Of a stretch of 61,355 nt of DNA, positions 38,025-47,130 are shown one piece after another. The stretch comes from Bradyrhizobium iriomotense (GTDB lineage: Bacteria; Pseudomonadota; Alphaproteobacteria; Rhizobiales; Xanthobacteraceae). Numbering within the stretch: position 1 is the stretch's first letter; every line of letters begins with the position of its first letter. The notes under the pieces were generated by a model, which was given only the letters and a program-made list of their open reading frames with translations, did not search any database and was not told where the DNA came from. The position numbers were made by a program, and so were the translations under genes. The stretch is taken from the NCBI RefSeq assembly GCF_018129405.1, contig NZ_JAFCLP010000032.1:1-61355 (forward strand), written 5' to 3'.

Positions 38025-38077
38025 AGCATGATCCGGAGAAGTGCGCAGCGGTTCTCCGAAAAGATCATGCTCAAACA
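38023..38077. repeat. GCATGATC...GATCATGC hairpin repeat
   Basis: GCATGATCCGGAGAA and its inverted partner TTCTCCGAAAAGATCATGC overlap the end of the MFS gene (its TGA is at 38022-38024). A shorter relative, GAGCATGATC / GATCATGCTC, occurs at 44622-44646. Confidence 0.75.
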
Positions 38078-38218
38078 AGTTGGCGGGAGGCTGTCAGCAG
38101 CGTCGATACTTCGATCCAGCTCGAAGTGATTTTCGGGAGTGCGGTTGTTACATGATGCTCGTCATCAACAGACGGGCGTAACGTACCGCGCTCGCGGGGG
38201 AACCAAGGACAAGCGCAA

Positions 38219-39457
38219 ATGCTCGACAGCCCCCGCCATTCGGTTCCTATCGACGAATCCTCCCTCCGTTACGAAGGCTGGCGCATCGTCGCCGTCTGCT
38301 TCCTGCTCGCGACCTTCGGCTGGGGGCTCGGCTTCTACGGCCAGAGCGTCTATGTCGCCGAACTGCAGCGCGCGCGGGGCTGGCCCACCTCGCTGATCTC
38401 CTCCGGCACGACGTTCTTCTATCTGTTCGGCGCGCTGCTGGTCGTCTTTGTCGGCGAGGCCGTGAGAAAATATGGTCCGCGGCTCAGCCTGATCGCCGGA
38501 ACGCTGGCGATGGCGGCCGCCGCGGTCGCGATCGGCGCAGTGCGCGAGCCCTGGCAGCTCTATCTCGCCGACGCCGTGCTCGCCTTCGGCTGGGCCGGCA
38601 CCAGCCTTGCCATGGTCACCAACACCATCAGCCTGTGGTTCGACCACAGGCGCGGCATGGCGATCAGCCTCGCGCTCAACGGCGCCAGTTTTGGCGGCAT
38701 CGTCGGCGTGCCGCTGCTGGTGACGCTGATCGGCCAAGTCGGCTTTGCCAGTGCGATGTACGCCGCCGCCGGCGCCATGCTGGTGCTGCTCGTGCCGGTG
38801 ATCCTGCTTCTCGTCGGCCGTCCGCCCGATCTTCACGGCTGGCAGGCGGCGGCGAAGGCGAAGCCGCAATCGTCGACAGAGATCCGCGCCTGGGCGCTGC
38901 GCGACGTCGGCTTCCTCACGGTGACGATCGCATTCTCGCTGGTGCTGTTCGCGCAGGTCGGCTTCATCGTGCACCTGATCTCGTTCCTCGATCCCGTGAT
39001 CGGCCGCGAGCGCGCCGCGGTTGCCGTCGCGGTATTGACCGCGATGGCGGTGGTCGGCCGCGTGCTGTTCTCGCTGGTGATCGACCGCCTCAACCAGCGC
39101 CTCGCCTCCGCAATCTCGTTCCTCAGCCAGGCCGCCGCGCTTCTCGTCGTCATCAACCTGCACAACGACTACGTGCTGATCGCAGCCTGCGCGGTGTTCG
39201 GCTTCTCGGTCGGCAATCTCATCACGCTGCCCTCGCTGATCGTGCAGCAGGAGTTTGACTCTGCTTCGTTCGGCGTGCTGATCAGCCTCAACACCGCGGT
39301 CAACCAGGTGACCTATGCGTTCGGCCCGGGCGTCGTCGGGGCCTTGCGCGATCTCTCCGGCGGTTATGTGCTGCCGTTCTATCTCTGCATCGCGCTGGAG
39401 GTGATGGCGGCTGCGCTGATCATGGTGCGGGGGAAGCCAAAAGCGAAGCTCTCGTAG
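38219..39457 (+). CDS. MFS transporter, OFA/monocarboxylate-like
   Basis: Twelve-helix carrier of 412 residues. YEGWRIVAVCFLLATFGWGL at helix 1, the FYGQSVYVAELQRARGW loop, and WFDHRRGMAISLALNGASFG resemble oxalate:formate/monocarboxylate antiporter-type MFS proteins. Substrate unknown. Its TAG stop (39455-39457) is formed by the first bases of a palindromic repeat. Confidence 0.85.
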   Translation: MLDSPRHSVPIDESSLRYEGWRIVAVCFLLATFGWGLGFYGQSVYVAELQRARGWPTSLISSGTTFFYLFGALLVVFVGEAVRKYGPRLSLIAGTLAMAAAAVAIGAVREPWQLYLADAVLAFGWAGTSLAMVTNTISLWFDHRRGMAISLALNGASFGGIVGVPLLVTLIGQVGFASAMYAAAGAMLVLLVPVILLLVGRPPDLHGWQAAAKAKPQSSTEIRAWALRDVGFLTVTIAFSLVLFAQVGFIVHLISFLDPVIGRERAAVAVAVLTAMAVVGRVLFSLVIDRLNQRLASAISFLSQAAALLVVINLHNDYVLIAACAVFGFSVGNLITLPSLIVQQEFDSASFGVLISLNTAVNQVTYAFGPGVVGALRDLSGGYVLPFYLCIALEVMAAALIMVRGKPKAKLS

Positions 39458-39542
39458 GGTGGGCAAAGCGAAGCGTGCCCACGATCTGTATCCATCACGG
39501 AAGGATGGTGGGCACGGCGCTGTGCGCCTTTGCCCACCCTAC
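39455..39542. repeat. Palindromic intergenic repeat, GGGTGGGCAAAG family
   Basis: TAGGGTGGGCAAAGCG at the left and CGCCTTTGCCCACCCTA at the right are inverted copies, with an inner CGTGCCCAC / GTGGGCACG pair. It begins with the TAG stop of the upstream MFS gene and ends 20 bp from the stop of the convergent VOC gene. Confidence 0.88.
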
Positions 39543-39562
39543 GAGATCGTGCCCCTACGGCA

Positions 39563-40057
39563 TCACCCCTCCCGCTGCCGCAACAACGCCTCCACATCCA
39601 GCCGCTTGGTGAACATCGCCAGCTTGCCGTCCGGCCCGAACGGCCATTGCTCCCGCGGCTTGTCCCAATACAGCTCCACGCCATTCTCGTCGGGGTCACG
39701 CAAATATAGCGCCTCGCTGACGCCGTGGTCGCTCGCGCCGTCCAGCGCAATGCCGGCCGAGAGCACCCGGTGCAGCGCATCCGCCAGCGCGGGGCGCGTC
39801 GGATAGAGAATCGCGGTGTGGAAGAGGCCGGTCGTGCCCGGCGGCGGCGGCGAGCCGCCCTTGCTCTCCCAGGTGTTGAGCCCGATGTGGTGATGATAGC
39901 CGCCGGCCGAGATGAAGGCCGCGCCCGAGCCCATCCGCTGCATCAGCTCGAAGCCGAGCACGCCGCAATAGAAGCCGAGCGCACGATCGAGATCGGCGAC
40001 CTTGAGATGGACGTGGCCGATCCTGGTGCCGGCGGCGACGGCTGGGGTTTGCGACAT
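39563..40057 (-). CDS. VOC family protein (glyoxalase / extradiol-dioxygenase-like)
   Basis: 164-residue metal-dependent VOC protein. The N-terminal TRIGHVHLKVADLDRALGFY has the first His ligand, GGYHHHIGLNTW the second, and DPDENGVELYWDKP the Glu ligand. The pattern is that of BsCatE-like catechol 2,3-dioxygenases, but the length corresponds to one two-module unit, so a dioxygenase or another VOC activity is possible. The ATG at 40057 has GGAGC nearby. It may form a unit with the decarboxylase-like gene upstream. Confidence 0.8.
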   Translation of the reverse strand: MSQTPAVAAGTRIGHVHLKVADLDRALGFYCGVLGFELMQRMGSGAAFISAGGYHHHIGLNTWESKGGSPPPPGTTGLFHTAILYPTRPALADALHRVLSAGIALDGASDHGVSEALYLRDPDENGVELYWDKPREQWPFGPDGKLAMFTKRLDVEALLRQREG

Positions 40058-40147
40058 GGAAATGCTCCGTTGAAAACGTGCACATAAGGCGGGCCCCGGG
40101 ACAGTGCTACTGGCCGATCCCGAAACGCATTGTTTCCGAACACGAAA

Positions 40148-40693
40148 CTATGACAGCTCCGACACCTCGCCCTCGGGCAGGCCGAACTCGAACGTGTTCA
40201 GCGTCATCGACACCAGCGTGTAATAGCCGCACAGCCCGATCACCTCGACGACGCCGCGTTCGCTGAGCAGCTTCACCGCCTCATCATACAAACCCTTCTC
40301 GACGCCGTGGCCTTCGTGCAGCGACTTCGCGACGTCGTAGATCATCTTCCCCTTGGGATCGTCGAACTCGGGCGTGCGGCGGTCGCGGATCGCTTCGATG
40401 ATTCTCGGGTCCATACCTCCGGCGAGCGCGAGGCGCTTATGCGCATACCATTCGTAATGCGCGGTCCAGTGCCGCGCCGTCACCAGGATCGCGATCTCGG
40501 AGAGCTTTGCGGGGAATATCGTGTCGAAGCGCATCACCTCGCCGAGCCGCGTGGCGTGGCGCGCCATCTCCGGGCTGCTCAGCCAGGCCATCATCGGCGC
40601 CGGCGGCTTGCCCCGCTTGCCGGCAATCGACTCGTCATAGGTCTGCCGCTGGCTCTCGTTCATTTCGCCAGGCGAAAGAAGTTTCAGGCGCAT
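40148..40693 (-). CDS. Carboxymuconolactone decarboxylase family protein
   Basis: 181-residue helical protein of the CMD/AhpD superfamily. LSEIAILVTARHWTAHYEWY with a following His is the family core. The CxxC pair that AhpD-type peroxidases use is not present, so a peroxidase role is unlikely. The start ATG 40693 has AGAGGAAAC eight bases upstream; an in-frame GTG at 40720 is an alternative. Possibly a lactone-processing or unknown hydrolytic role. Confidence 0.8.
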   Translation of the reverse strand: MRLKLLSPGEMNESQRQTYDESIAGKRGKPPAPMMAWLSSPEMARHATRLGEVMRFDTIFPAKLSEIAILVTARHWTAHYEWYAHKRLALAGGMDPRIIEAIRDRRTPEFDDPKGKMIYDVAKSLHEGHGVEKGLYDEAVKLLSERGVVEVIGLCGYYTLVSMTLNTFEFGLPEGEVSELS

Positions 40694-40831
40694 TGTCGTT
40701 TCCTCTTTGTTTTCAAGCACCGTCGTGAGCTGCGACTATAGCCGAATGCGGCAGCGGAAGTGGTTGAATTCCGCAGGAGCTTGGCCCAGAGTCGCCGCCA
40801 ACAAGTCGATTTTGAGTGATGGAAACGACCA

Positions 40832-42046
40832 ATGACTGACTCTAAAACCAGCGACACTGAGACCGCCGATCTCGAAACATTCCGCAACGAGACGCGTGCC
40901 TGGCTGGAAGCCAACTGCCCGCCGGAGATGCGCAAGCCCGCGACGTCGGATGCCGACGTGTTCTGGGGCGGACGCAACGCAAAATTCTCGTCCGAGCCGC
41001 AGCGCGTCTGGTTCGAGCGCATGCGCGACAAGGGCTGGACCGTGCCTGATTGGCCGAAGGAATACGGTGGCGGGGGCCTTAGCGCCGCCGAGCACAAGGT
41101 GCTGCGCGCGGAGATGGGAAGAATCGGCGCGCGTCCGCCGCTGTCGAGCTTCGGCATCTGGATGCTCGGGCCGGCATTGCTGAAATACGGCAACGACGCC
41201 CAGAAGAAGGAGCATCTGCCGAAGATCGCCGCGGGCGAGATCCGCTGGTGCCAGGGCTATTCCGAGCCCAACGCCGGCTCCGATCTCGCCTCGCTGCAGA
41301 CCCGCGCCGAGAGCGACGGCGACGATTTCGTCATCACGGGTTCGAAGATCTGGACGAGTTACGCCAATTACGCCGACTGGATCTTCTGCCTCGTCCGCAC
41401 CGATCCCGCGGCGAAGAAGCATGACGGCATCAGCTTCATCCTGTTCGACATGACCTCGAAGGGTGTCTCGACCAAGCCGATCCTGTTGATCTCCGGCTAC
41501 TCGCCGTTCTGCGAAACGTTTTTCGACGGCGTCCGCGTGCCGAAATCGCATGTGGTCGGCACCGTCAACCGCGGCTGGGACGTCGCAAAATATCTGCTCC
41601 AGCATGAGCGCGCGATGATCTCGGGGATGGGCGAGCGCGGCGTCGGCCGTCCGCTCGGCCAGATCGCGGCCGACTCGGTCGGCTCCGATGCGCTGGGGCG
41701 GCTCGATGATTCCATGCTGCGCGGCCAGATTGCGAGCTTCGACGTCGATGAAGCCGCGCTCGCGGCCTGTGCCGAGCGCGCGGTCGATCTCGCCAAGGCG
41801 GGGCAGGCGCATCCGGCGTTCTCCTCGGCGATGAAATATTACGGCACCGAGCTCAACAAGCGCCGCTACGAGATCCTGATGTCGGCCGGCGGCGTCGATG
41901 CGCTGGAATGGGAGAGCGAACGCTCCAAGCAGGGCGCCCGCCCGCGCGCCTGGCTGCGCACCAAGGCCAACTCGATCGAGGGCGGCACCAGCGAAGTGAT
42001 GCTCGGCATCGTCGCCAAGCGCATCCTGGATTTGCCGGGGGCTTAA
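40832..42046 (+). CDS. Acyl-CoA dehydrogenase family protein
   Basis: 404-residue flavoenzyme. The N-terminal helices lead to CQGYSEPNAGSDLASLQT, the FAD/substrate-binding middle strand, followed by ITGSKIWTSYANYADWIFCL. The C-terminal part has KTKANSIEGGTSEVMLGIVAKRIL, the usual FAD-binding end. Paired with a second acyl-CoA dehydrogenase 118 bp downstream, a pattern seen for heteromeric dehydrogenases such as those acting on sterol or bile-acid side chains. Confidence 0.9.
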   Translation: MTDSKTSDTETADLETFRNETRAWLEANCPPEMRKPATSDADVFWGGRNAKFSSEPQRVWFERMRDKGWTVPDWPKEYGGGGLSAAEHKVLRAEMGRIGARPPLSSFGIWMLGPALLKYGNDAQKKEHLPKIAAGEIRWCQGYSEPNAGSDLASLQTRAESDGDDFVITGSKIWTSYANYADWIFCLVRTDPAAKKHDGISFILFDMTSKGVSTKPILLISGYSPFCETFFDGVRVPKSHVVGTVNRGWDVAKYLLQHERAMISGMGERGVGRPLGQIAADSVGSDALGRLDDSMLRGQIASFDVDEAALAACAERAVDLAKAGQAHPAFSSAMKYYGTELNKRRYEILMSAGGVDALEWESERSKQGARPRAWLRTKANSIEGGTSEVMLGIVAKRILDLPGA

Positions 42047-42048
42047 GC

Positions 42049-42128
42049 GTCGTTCCGGGGCGGTCCGCAGGACCGAACCCGGAACCTCGAGATTCCGGGT
42101 TCGATGCTGCGTATCGCCCCGGAATGAC
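42049..42128. repeat. Hairpin repeat GTCGTTCCGGGGC
   Basis: GTCGTTCCGGGGCGGT and ATCGCCCCGGAATGAC are near-inverted ends; the inner GAACCCGGAACC / GATTCCGGGTTC pair forms a second stem. It begins two bases after the stop of the first acyl-CoA dehydrogenase and separates the two genes. Confidence 0.8.
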
Positions 42129-42163
42129 ACCAACAGATTTGCAAGACTTAGAGACTTAACCAC

Positions 42164-43303
42164 ATGGCCCTCGTCCTCACCGAAGAACAATCGATGCTCC
42201 GCGACTCAGCGCGCGGGCTGATCAGCGACAAGGCGCCGGTGTCGCACCTGCGCCATTTGCGCGACTCCAAGGATCCCACCGGCTTCTCCAAGGAGCTGTG
42301 GCAATCCTTCGCCGAGATGGGCTTTGCCGGCCTCTTGGTGCCGGAAGAGTTCGGCGGCAGCGGCCTCGGATTCATGGAGGCCGGTGTCGTCATGGAGGAG
42401 ATCGGCCGCACCTTGATGCCGTCGCCCTTCCTCGCCACCAGTGTGATCGCGGCCTCCGCGCTCAACCGCGGCGGCAATGCCGCGCAGAAGTCGGAATATC
42501 TGCCAAAGATTGCGAGTGGCTCGCTGCTCGCAACGCTCGCCATCGACGAGGGCGCCAAGCATCGCCCGCTGCAAACCAGTCTGCAGGCCGTGCGCGCCGG
42601 CAACGGTTTTAAACTTTCCGGCGCCAAGGCGCTCGTCGTCGATGGTCACGTCGCCGATCTCTTCATCGTCGCGGCGCGCACGGCGGGCGCCGCCGGTGAG
42701 CGCGAAGGGCTGACGCTGTTCCTGGTGAACCCTGCGGCCAAGGGCGTTGCGATCGAGCGCACCATCATGGTCGATGCGCATAACGCGGCGCGGATCGATT
42801 TCGCCAATGTCGAGGTCACCGCCGACAGCGTGCTCGGCGAGGTCGATCAGGGCGCCGCACTGCTCGACGGCGTGCTCGATATCGGCCGCGGAGCGGTCGC
42901 TGCCGAAATGGTCGGCCTTAGCGACGAGGTGTTTGGCCGCACCGTCGAGTATCTCAAGAACAGAAAACAGTTCGGCAAGCTGATCGGTGAATTCCAGGCG
43001 CTGCAGCACCGCGCCGCGCAGCTCTATGTCGACATCGAGATCACCCGCGCCGCCACCATGAAGGCGCTGCAGGCGCTGGATGCGGACGTCGCCAAGGCCG
43101 CCTCAGCCGTCGCGGTGGCCAAGGCGCGCGCCGGCACCACCGCCACGCGCGCGGTGCAGGAAGGCGTGCAGATGCACGGCGGCATGGGCATGACCGACCA
43201 GTTCGACATCGGCTTCTTCATGAAGCGCGCCCGGGTGTGCGAGGAATTGTTCGGCGATGCGAACTACCACACCGAACAGCTGGCGCGGGCGCGGGGGTAT
43301 TGA
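42164..43303 (+). CDS. Acyl-CoA dehydrogenase family protein (second subunit-like)
   Basis: 379-residue acyl-CoA dehydrogenase homologue. The N-terminal ALVLTEEQSMLRDSARG and LLVPEEFGGSGLGFMEAGVV are typical. The middle domain lacks the usual FAD-contact string seen in its neighbour, and the C-terminal end has GVQMHGGMGMTDQFDIGFFMKRA. Together with the preceding gene this fits an alpha2-beta2 type pair in which each subunit supplies part of the flavin site. Confidence 0.88.
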   Translation: MALVLTEEQSMLRDSARGLISDKAPVSHLRHLRDSKDPTGFSKELWQSFAEMGFAGLLVPEEFGGSGLGFMEAGVVMEEIGRTLMPSPFLATSVIAASALNRGGNAAQKSEYLPKIASGSLLATLAIDEGAKHRPLQTSLQAVRAGNGFKLSGAKALVVDGHVADLFIVAARTAGAAGEREGLTLFLVNPAAKGVAIERTIMVDAHNAARIDFANVEVTADSVLGEVDQGAALLDGVLDIGRGAVAAEMVGLSDEVFGRTVEYLKNRKQFGKLIGEFQALQHRAAQLYVDIEITRAATMKALQALDADVAKAASAVAVAKARAGTTATRAVQEGVQMHGGMGMTDQFDIGFFMKRARVCEELFGDANYHTEQLARARGY

Positions 43304-43311
43304 TGGATCCT

Positions 43312-43396
43312 GTAGCCCGGATGGAGCGTAGCGAAATCCGGGTTCTGTCCGCGTGATGAGACCGCCCCGGATTGCGCTACGCTCCATCCGGGCTAC
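43312..43396. repeat. GTAGCCCGGATGGAGCG palindromic repeat
   Basis: GTAGCCCGGATGGAGCGTAG at the left and CTACGCTCCATCCGGGCTAC at the right are exact inverted copies. It starts eight bases after the stop of the second acyl-CoA dehydrogenase. Confidence 0.9.
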
Positions 43397-43432
43397 GGCA
43401 GTTGAGAGTGTGGAAAGCGCCAGCCCCAAGCT

Positions 43433-43519
43433 CGTCATTGCGAGGAGCGCTTGCGACGAAGCAATCCAGACTGTCGCCGTGGAAAGATTCTGGATTGCTT
43501 CGCTTCGCTCGCAATGACG
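43433..43519. repeat. CGTCATTGCGAG palindromic repeat
   Basis: CGTCATTGCGAG at the left, CTCGCAATGACG at the right, with an inner GAAGCAATCCAGA / TCTGGATTGCTTC pair. It ends 14 bp from the stop of the convergent AapJ-like gene. It belongs to a different family from its neighbour. Confidence 0.9.
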
Positions 43520-43533
43520 GCGGTCAGACCGTC

Positions 43534-44571
43534 CTACCGCATCGGCGGCGCGTACTGCACACCGCCCGCATTCCACAGCTGGTTCATGCCGCGCGGGATC
43601 TTCAGCTTGGACTTCTCGCCGATGTTGCGCTCGTACATCTCGCCGTAATTGCCGACGCTGCGGATGATGCGGACGACCCAGTCCTTGGTGAGGCCGAGCT
43701 GCTCGCCGTAATTGCCCTCGGTGCCGACGAGGCGCATCACTTCCGGCTTCTTCGACTTCAGGGCCTCGTCGATATTCTCCGAGGAGACGCCGAGTTCTTC
43801 GGCGTTGATCATGGCGTAGAGCGTCCACTTCACGATCATCATCCAGTCGTCGTCGCGCTGGCGCACCACGGGGGCGAGCGGCTCCTTGGAGATCATGTCC
43901 GGCAGGATCATGTGGTCGCCGGGCTTCGACAGGTTCAGCCTCAGCGCATAGAGCTGCGAGACGTCGGCGGAAAGCGTGTCGCACTTGCCCGTGTCATAGG
44001 CCTTCACCACGTCGTCGAGCTTGTCGAACTTCACCTCTTCATACTTCATGTTGTTGGCACGGAAGTAGTCGGAGACGTTGAGCGCCGTGGTGGTGCCGGC
44101 CTGCACGCAGACCTTGCTGCCGGTCAGGTCCAGCGAGGTCTCCTTGTTGCGCGAACGCGGCAGCATGAAGCCTGCGCCGTCGTAATAGGCGACCGCGGGG
44201 AAATAGAGGTCGTAGTCGAGCTCGCGCGCCATGCTCCAGGTCGAGTTGCGCGAGAGGATGTCGACCTTCCGGCTCTGCAATTCCCTGAAGCGCTCGCTGG
44301 CGTCGAGCGGAACGAACTTCGCCTTGCCCGGGTCGTTGAAGATCGCCGCCGCCACCGCACGGCAGAAATCGACGTCGAAGCCGGTCCAGTTGCCCTTGTC
44401 GTCGGGGATCGAGAAGCCCGGCAGGCCCTTGTTGACGCCGCACAGCACCTCGCCGCGGCGAACCGTGCGCTTCAGGGTGCGGGTGTCGTAGAACTCGTAG
44501 ATGACGGCGAGAACGCCGACCAGCACGGCGACCGCGAGCCCGATCAGCAGGCCGCCTCGAAAACTGCGCAT
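43534..44571 (-). CDS. General L-amino acid-type ABC substrate-binding protein (AapJ-like)
   Basis: 345-residue periplasmic receptor. The N-terminal hydrophobic stretch (about 7-26) may act as a signal or anchor. Landmarks of AapJ-type proteins: RRGEVLCGVNKGLPGFS, WTGFDVDFCRAVAAAIF, VDILSRNSTWSMARE and the C-terminal IPRGMNQLWNAGGVQYAPP. Such receptors bind a broad set of L-amino acids for an AapQMP transporter. No permease or ATPase gene is near, so this copy is an orphan. Confidence 0.9.
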   Translation of the reverse strand: MRSFRGGLLIGLAVAVLVGVLAVIYEFYDTRTLKRTVRRGEVLCGVNKGLPGFSIPDDKGNWTGFDVDFCRAVAAAIFNDPGKAKFVPLDASERFRELQSRKVDILSRNSTWSMARELDYDLYFPAVAYYDGAGFMLPRSRNKETSLDLTGSKVCVQAGTTTALNVSDYFRANNMKYEEVKFDKLDDVVKAYDTGKCDTLSADVSQLYALRLNLSKPGDHMILPDMISKEPLAPVVRQRDDDWMMIVKWTLYAMINAEELGVSSENIDEALKSKKPEVMRLVGTEGNYGEQLGLTKDWVVRIIRSVGNYGEMYERNIGEKSKLKIPRGMNQLWNAGGVQYAPPMR

Positions 44572-44621
44572 GATGTCTCTCTCTCGAAAAAATCGGGAAA
44601 AGGAAATGGGGGGAGGGGGCA

Positions 44622-44646
44622 GAGCATGATCGGTGCGATCATGCTC
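44622..44646 (-). terminator. Hairpin downstream of the L,D-transpeptidase gene
   Basis: A perfect 10-bp inverted repeat, GAGCATGATC / GATCATGCTC with a five-base loop, lies 13 bp downstream of the minus-strand L,D-transpeptidase stop. There is no T-run, so it may be a repeat-derived hairpin rather than a true Rho-independent terminator. Confidence 0.45.
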
Positions 44647-44658
44647 GAACCATAGCCC

Positions 44659-45252
44659 TTAGAGTTCGGGCTTCTGCCGGATGACCACCTTGGTCCCGAC
44701 AGGGACGCGATCGTAGAGATCGGCGACGTCGTTGTTGACGAGACGGAAGCAGCCCGAGGACACCTTGGTGCCGATGGTGTCGGGCCTGTTGGTGCCGTGG
44801 ATGCGGTAGACGGTGGTGCCCAGATACATCGCGCGGGCCCCCAGCGGATTGCCGGGGCCGCCGGCCATGAAGCGCGGCAGGTAGGGCTGGCGCTGGATCA
44901 TCTCCGGCGGCGGCGTCCAGTCCGGCCATTCCTTCTTATTGGTGATGGTCACCAGCCCCTGCCACTGAAATCCGTCGCGCCCCACACCGATGCCGTAGCG
45001 GATCGCGCGCCCGCCGGGCTGCACCAGGTAGAGGTGCCGCTCGGCGGTCGAGACGATGATCGTGCCCGGCGCTTCCGTGGTGCGGAAGTAGACGACCTGC
45101 TTCTGCCATTCCGGATCGAGTTGATAGGCGTCGTCGGCGATCAGGCCCGGCTCGTCGCCGCGGTCAGGCTGCTGGGCGGAGGCGTATGAGCTGGTCAGAA
45201 CCAGGCTCAGGGCCGTGATGAACGCCCCCGTCAGGCGACGATAATCCGTCAT
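44659..45252 (-). CDS. L,D-transpeptidase (YkuD family)
   Basis: 197-residue periplasmic enzyme with a Sec signal (cleavage near AYASAQ-like SYASAQ, residue 27). The catalytic core HGTNRPDTIG...SSGCFR is complete, with His152 and catalytic Cys168. It makes 3-3 cross-links in peptidoglycan or links lipoproteins to it. ATG 45252 gives a standard signal peptide. Single gene. Confidence 0.93.
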   Translation of the reverse strand: MTDYRRLTGAFITALSLVLTSSYASAQQPDRGDEPGLIADDAYQLDPEWQKQVVYFRTTEAPGTIIVSTAERHLYLVQPGGRAIRYGIGVGRDGFQWQGLVTITNKKEWPDWTPPPEMIQRQPYLPRFMAGGPGNPLGARAMYLGTTVYRIHGTNRPDTIGTKVSSGCFRLVNNDVADLYDRVPVGTKVVIRQKPEL

Positions 45253-45460
45253 TTCAAGCTCTCCCCGCTGCCACAGCGCAAATCATTCAAAGCCATCAAA
45301 TCTCAGGGGCAAGTTCATGGCAAGTTGATGGCGCGCTGCCCTGATATGTCACGAGAATGCTTTGGTTTTTTGACGGGGCGGGGGCAATGCCACAAACAGG
45401 GGATGGCGCGAAAAGCTTAGACCGGTACCGCGGTGGTGGTGCGCGCCCTTCCCCGCCGTT

Positions 45461-46432
45461 TCAGATCTTGTTGCTCTCCGGCGCGATCCCGAGCCGCCGC
45501 ACGATCTCGGTGCCCACGGCACGGGCCTCGGGCCGCGAGCCGATTCGGGGACTGCGAAACCGTCGTCCCGAATGCAGCCGGATCACGACGATGCAGTGCT
45601 CGTCCTCGGACCGGCCGCGGCGCTCGACCGTGATCGATTTCACGTCGCGCCCCTCGATATGGTCGGCGCGCAGGCTGCCGTCGCCCCACAGGCGCTCCAC
45701 GCGAATATCTCCTTGCCTGATGATCCAGAACGCGCCGGTCGCGAGGTTGGCGTAGCGATAGACGGCGAAGGCGGCGATCGCGCCTAGCGGCAGCAGCAGG
45801 ATATCGACATGGCTGGGGGAGAGGCCACGCCAGAGCTTGTAGGCGTAGGGAACGGCGGACAGCGCCACGGCGATCAGCGCAACGATGCGGATGTCCCTTG
45901 CGGAAAACGCCTCGAGCGGCTCGCCGAGATGCATCTCGGGATTGCTGGCATCGAGCGGGTTGGTCGGTGTCTCGACATTGGGAACGTCGAAATGCGTGGC
46001 GATCCACGCCACGGTGTCACGAACATGGGTGACGTCGGAGATCGGTGGCGACGTCAGGCGCTCTCCCGAGACGAGTGTGAAGACGAGTTGAAAGCGGGCC
46101 TTCACCCTCTTGCTGCCGGGAACTTGCAGTCCGCTGATCTCGTCCTTCGTGACGATCCGCGTCTGCAGTTTCCCGAACGGCCGCTGGTGCCCGATCAGGA
46201 TCTCATCAGGCGTGATGATCCACACCACCGCCGGCGCCATCATGATCCCGACGACGAACCCGGCTCCCACCAGCAGCGCTACCACCGATATGATGATTTC
46301 CAGGGTGTCGTGCGTAAACAGGCCCGGCGTGAAGCAGAGCGCAACGGCGGCCGCGGAGCCGGCCACGACCAGCCGTTGTGCGATCGAGGAACCTTCACGA
46401 AGGCGGATGTCGGTGCTGGTGTTCGCGTCCAT
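45461..46432 (-). CDS. Hypothetical membrane protein with PH-like soluble segments
   Basis: 323-residue protein with four hydrophobic helices in two pairs (about 20-75 and 180-225) alternating with hydrophilic beta-rich segments (ITPDEILIGHQRPFGKLQTR and VERLWGDGSLRADHIEGRDV). That alternation resembles bacterial PH-like (DUF304-type) membrane proteins but no family was recognised with certainty. ATG 46432 is preferred; an ATG at 46495 would add 21 polar residues. Function unknown. Confidence 0.6.
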   Translation of the reverse strand: MDANTSTDIRLREGSSIAQRLVVAGSAAAVALCFTPGLFTHDTLEIIISVVALLVGAGFVVGIMMAPAVVWIITPDEILIGHQRPFGKLQTRIVTKDEISGLQVPGSKRVKARFQLVFTLVSGERLTSPPISDVTHVRDTVAWIATHFDVPNVETPTNPLDASNPEMHLGEPLEAFSARDIRIVALIAVALSAVPYAYKLWRGLSPSHVDILLLPLGAIAAFAVYRYANLATGAFWIIRQGDIRVERLWGDGSLRADHIEGRDVKSITVERRGRSEDEHCIVVIRLHSGRRFRSPRIGSRPEARAVGTEIVRRLGIAPESNKI

Positions 46433-46535
46433 TGCGGGCGGCTGATTGCGTCGCCCGCGAAACTCCACGGACGGGTCCGTGGAGTCAAGCAACAAGGGTG
46501 TTAGGCGAAACCAGCCGCGTGGTGCTCGCCAGATA

Positions 46536-47099
46536 CTAGCTGCTCACGTTCAGCAGCTTTGCCACCGTGCGGTCGATCTCGTCGTAGCGGCCTTCGCCGG
46601 CGTGCTGGAACACGATCTTGCCGGTCTGGTCGATGATGTATTGCGCCGGCCAATATTGGTTGCTGTAGGCGTTCCAGGTCCTGGAATCATTGTCCTGCGC
46701 CACCGGATAGGTGATGCCGTGGCGCTTCAGCGCGGCCTGCACGTTCGAGGCCGAACGCTCGAACGGGAATTCCGGCGTGTGCACGCCGACCACGACGAGA
46801 CCCCGGTCCTTGTACTTGGCGTAGAGGTCGGTGACGTGCGGCAGCGTGTTGACGCAGTTGACGCAGCCATAGGTCCAGAAGTCGACCAGCACGACCTTGC
46901 CGCGGAGATCGGCGATGCTGAGCGGTTTCGAGTTGAACCAGTTGGTGATGCCGGTGAAGTCGGGCGCGGTCTGCTGATTAGCGGCAGCGGTGACGATGGG
47001 CGTGGCGCGCGCGGCCTCGTCGCAGATGCCGGGGATGACGGCGCCGGTGACAGTGATGCCGATCAGTGCGGCGGAGACGGCGAGCAGTTTGAAAGTCAT
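46536..47099 (-). CDS. TlpA/DsbE-like periplasmic thioredoxin
   Basis: 187-residue thioredoxin-fold protein with an N-terminal signal or anchor. The redox centre is WTYGCVNCVNTLP (Cys79, Cys82), followed by the VVGVHTPEFPFE strand and a cis-Pro context WPAQYIID. WTYxCxNC is the version found in the CcdA-linked DipZ-type thioredoxins. It would receive electrons from the CcdA-like protein encoded next to it and reduce periplasmic disulfides. Confidence 0.88.
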   Translation of the reverse strand: MTFKLLAVSAALIGITVTGAVIPGICDEAARATPIVTAAANQQTAPDFTGITNWFNSKPLSIADLRGKVVLVDFWTYGCVNCVNTLPHVTDLYAKYKDRGLVVVGVHTPEFPFERSASNVQAALKRHGITYPVAQDNDSRTWNAYSNQYWPAQYIIDQTGKIVFQHAGEGRYDEIDRTVAKLLNVSS

Positions 47100-47130
47100 G
47101 GAAGCGTCCTCCGGTGAAGTTTGGGGATGA

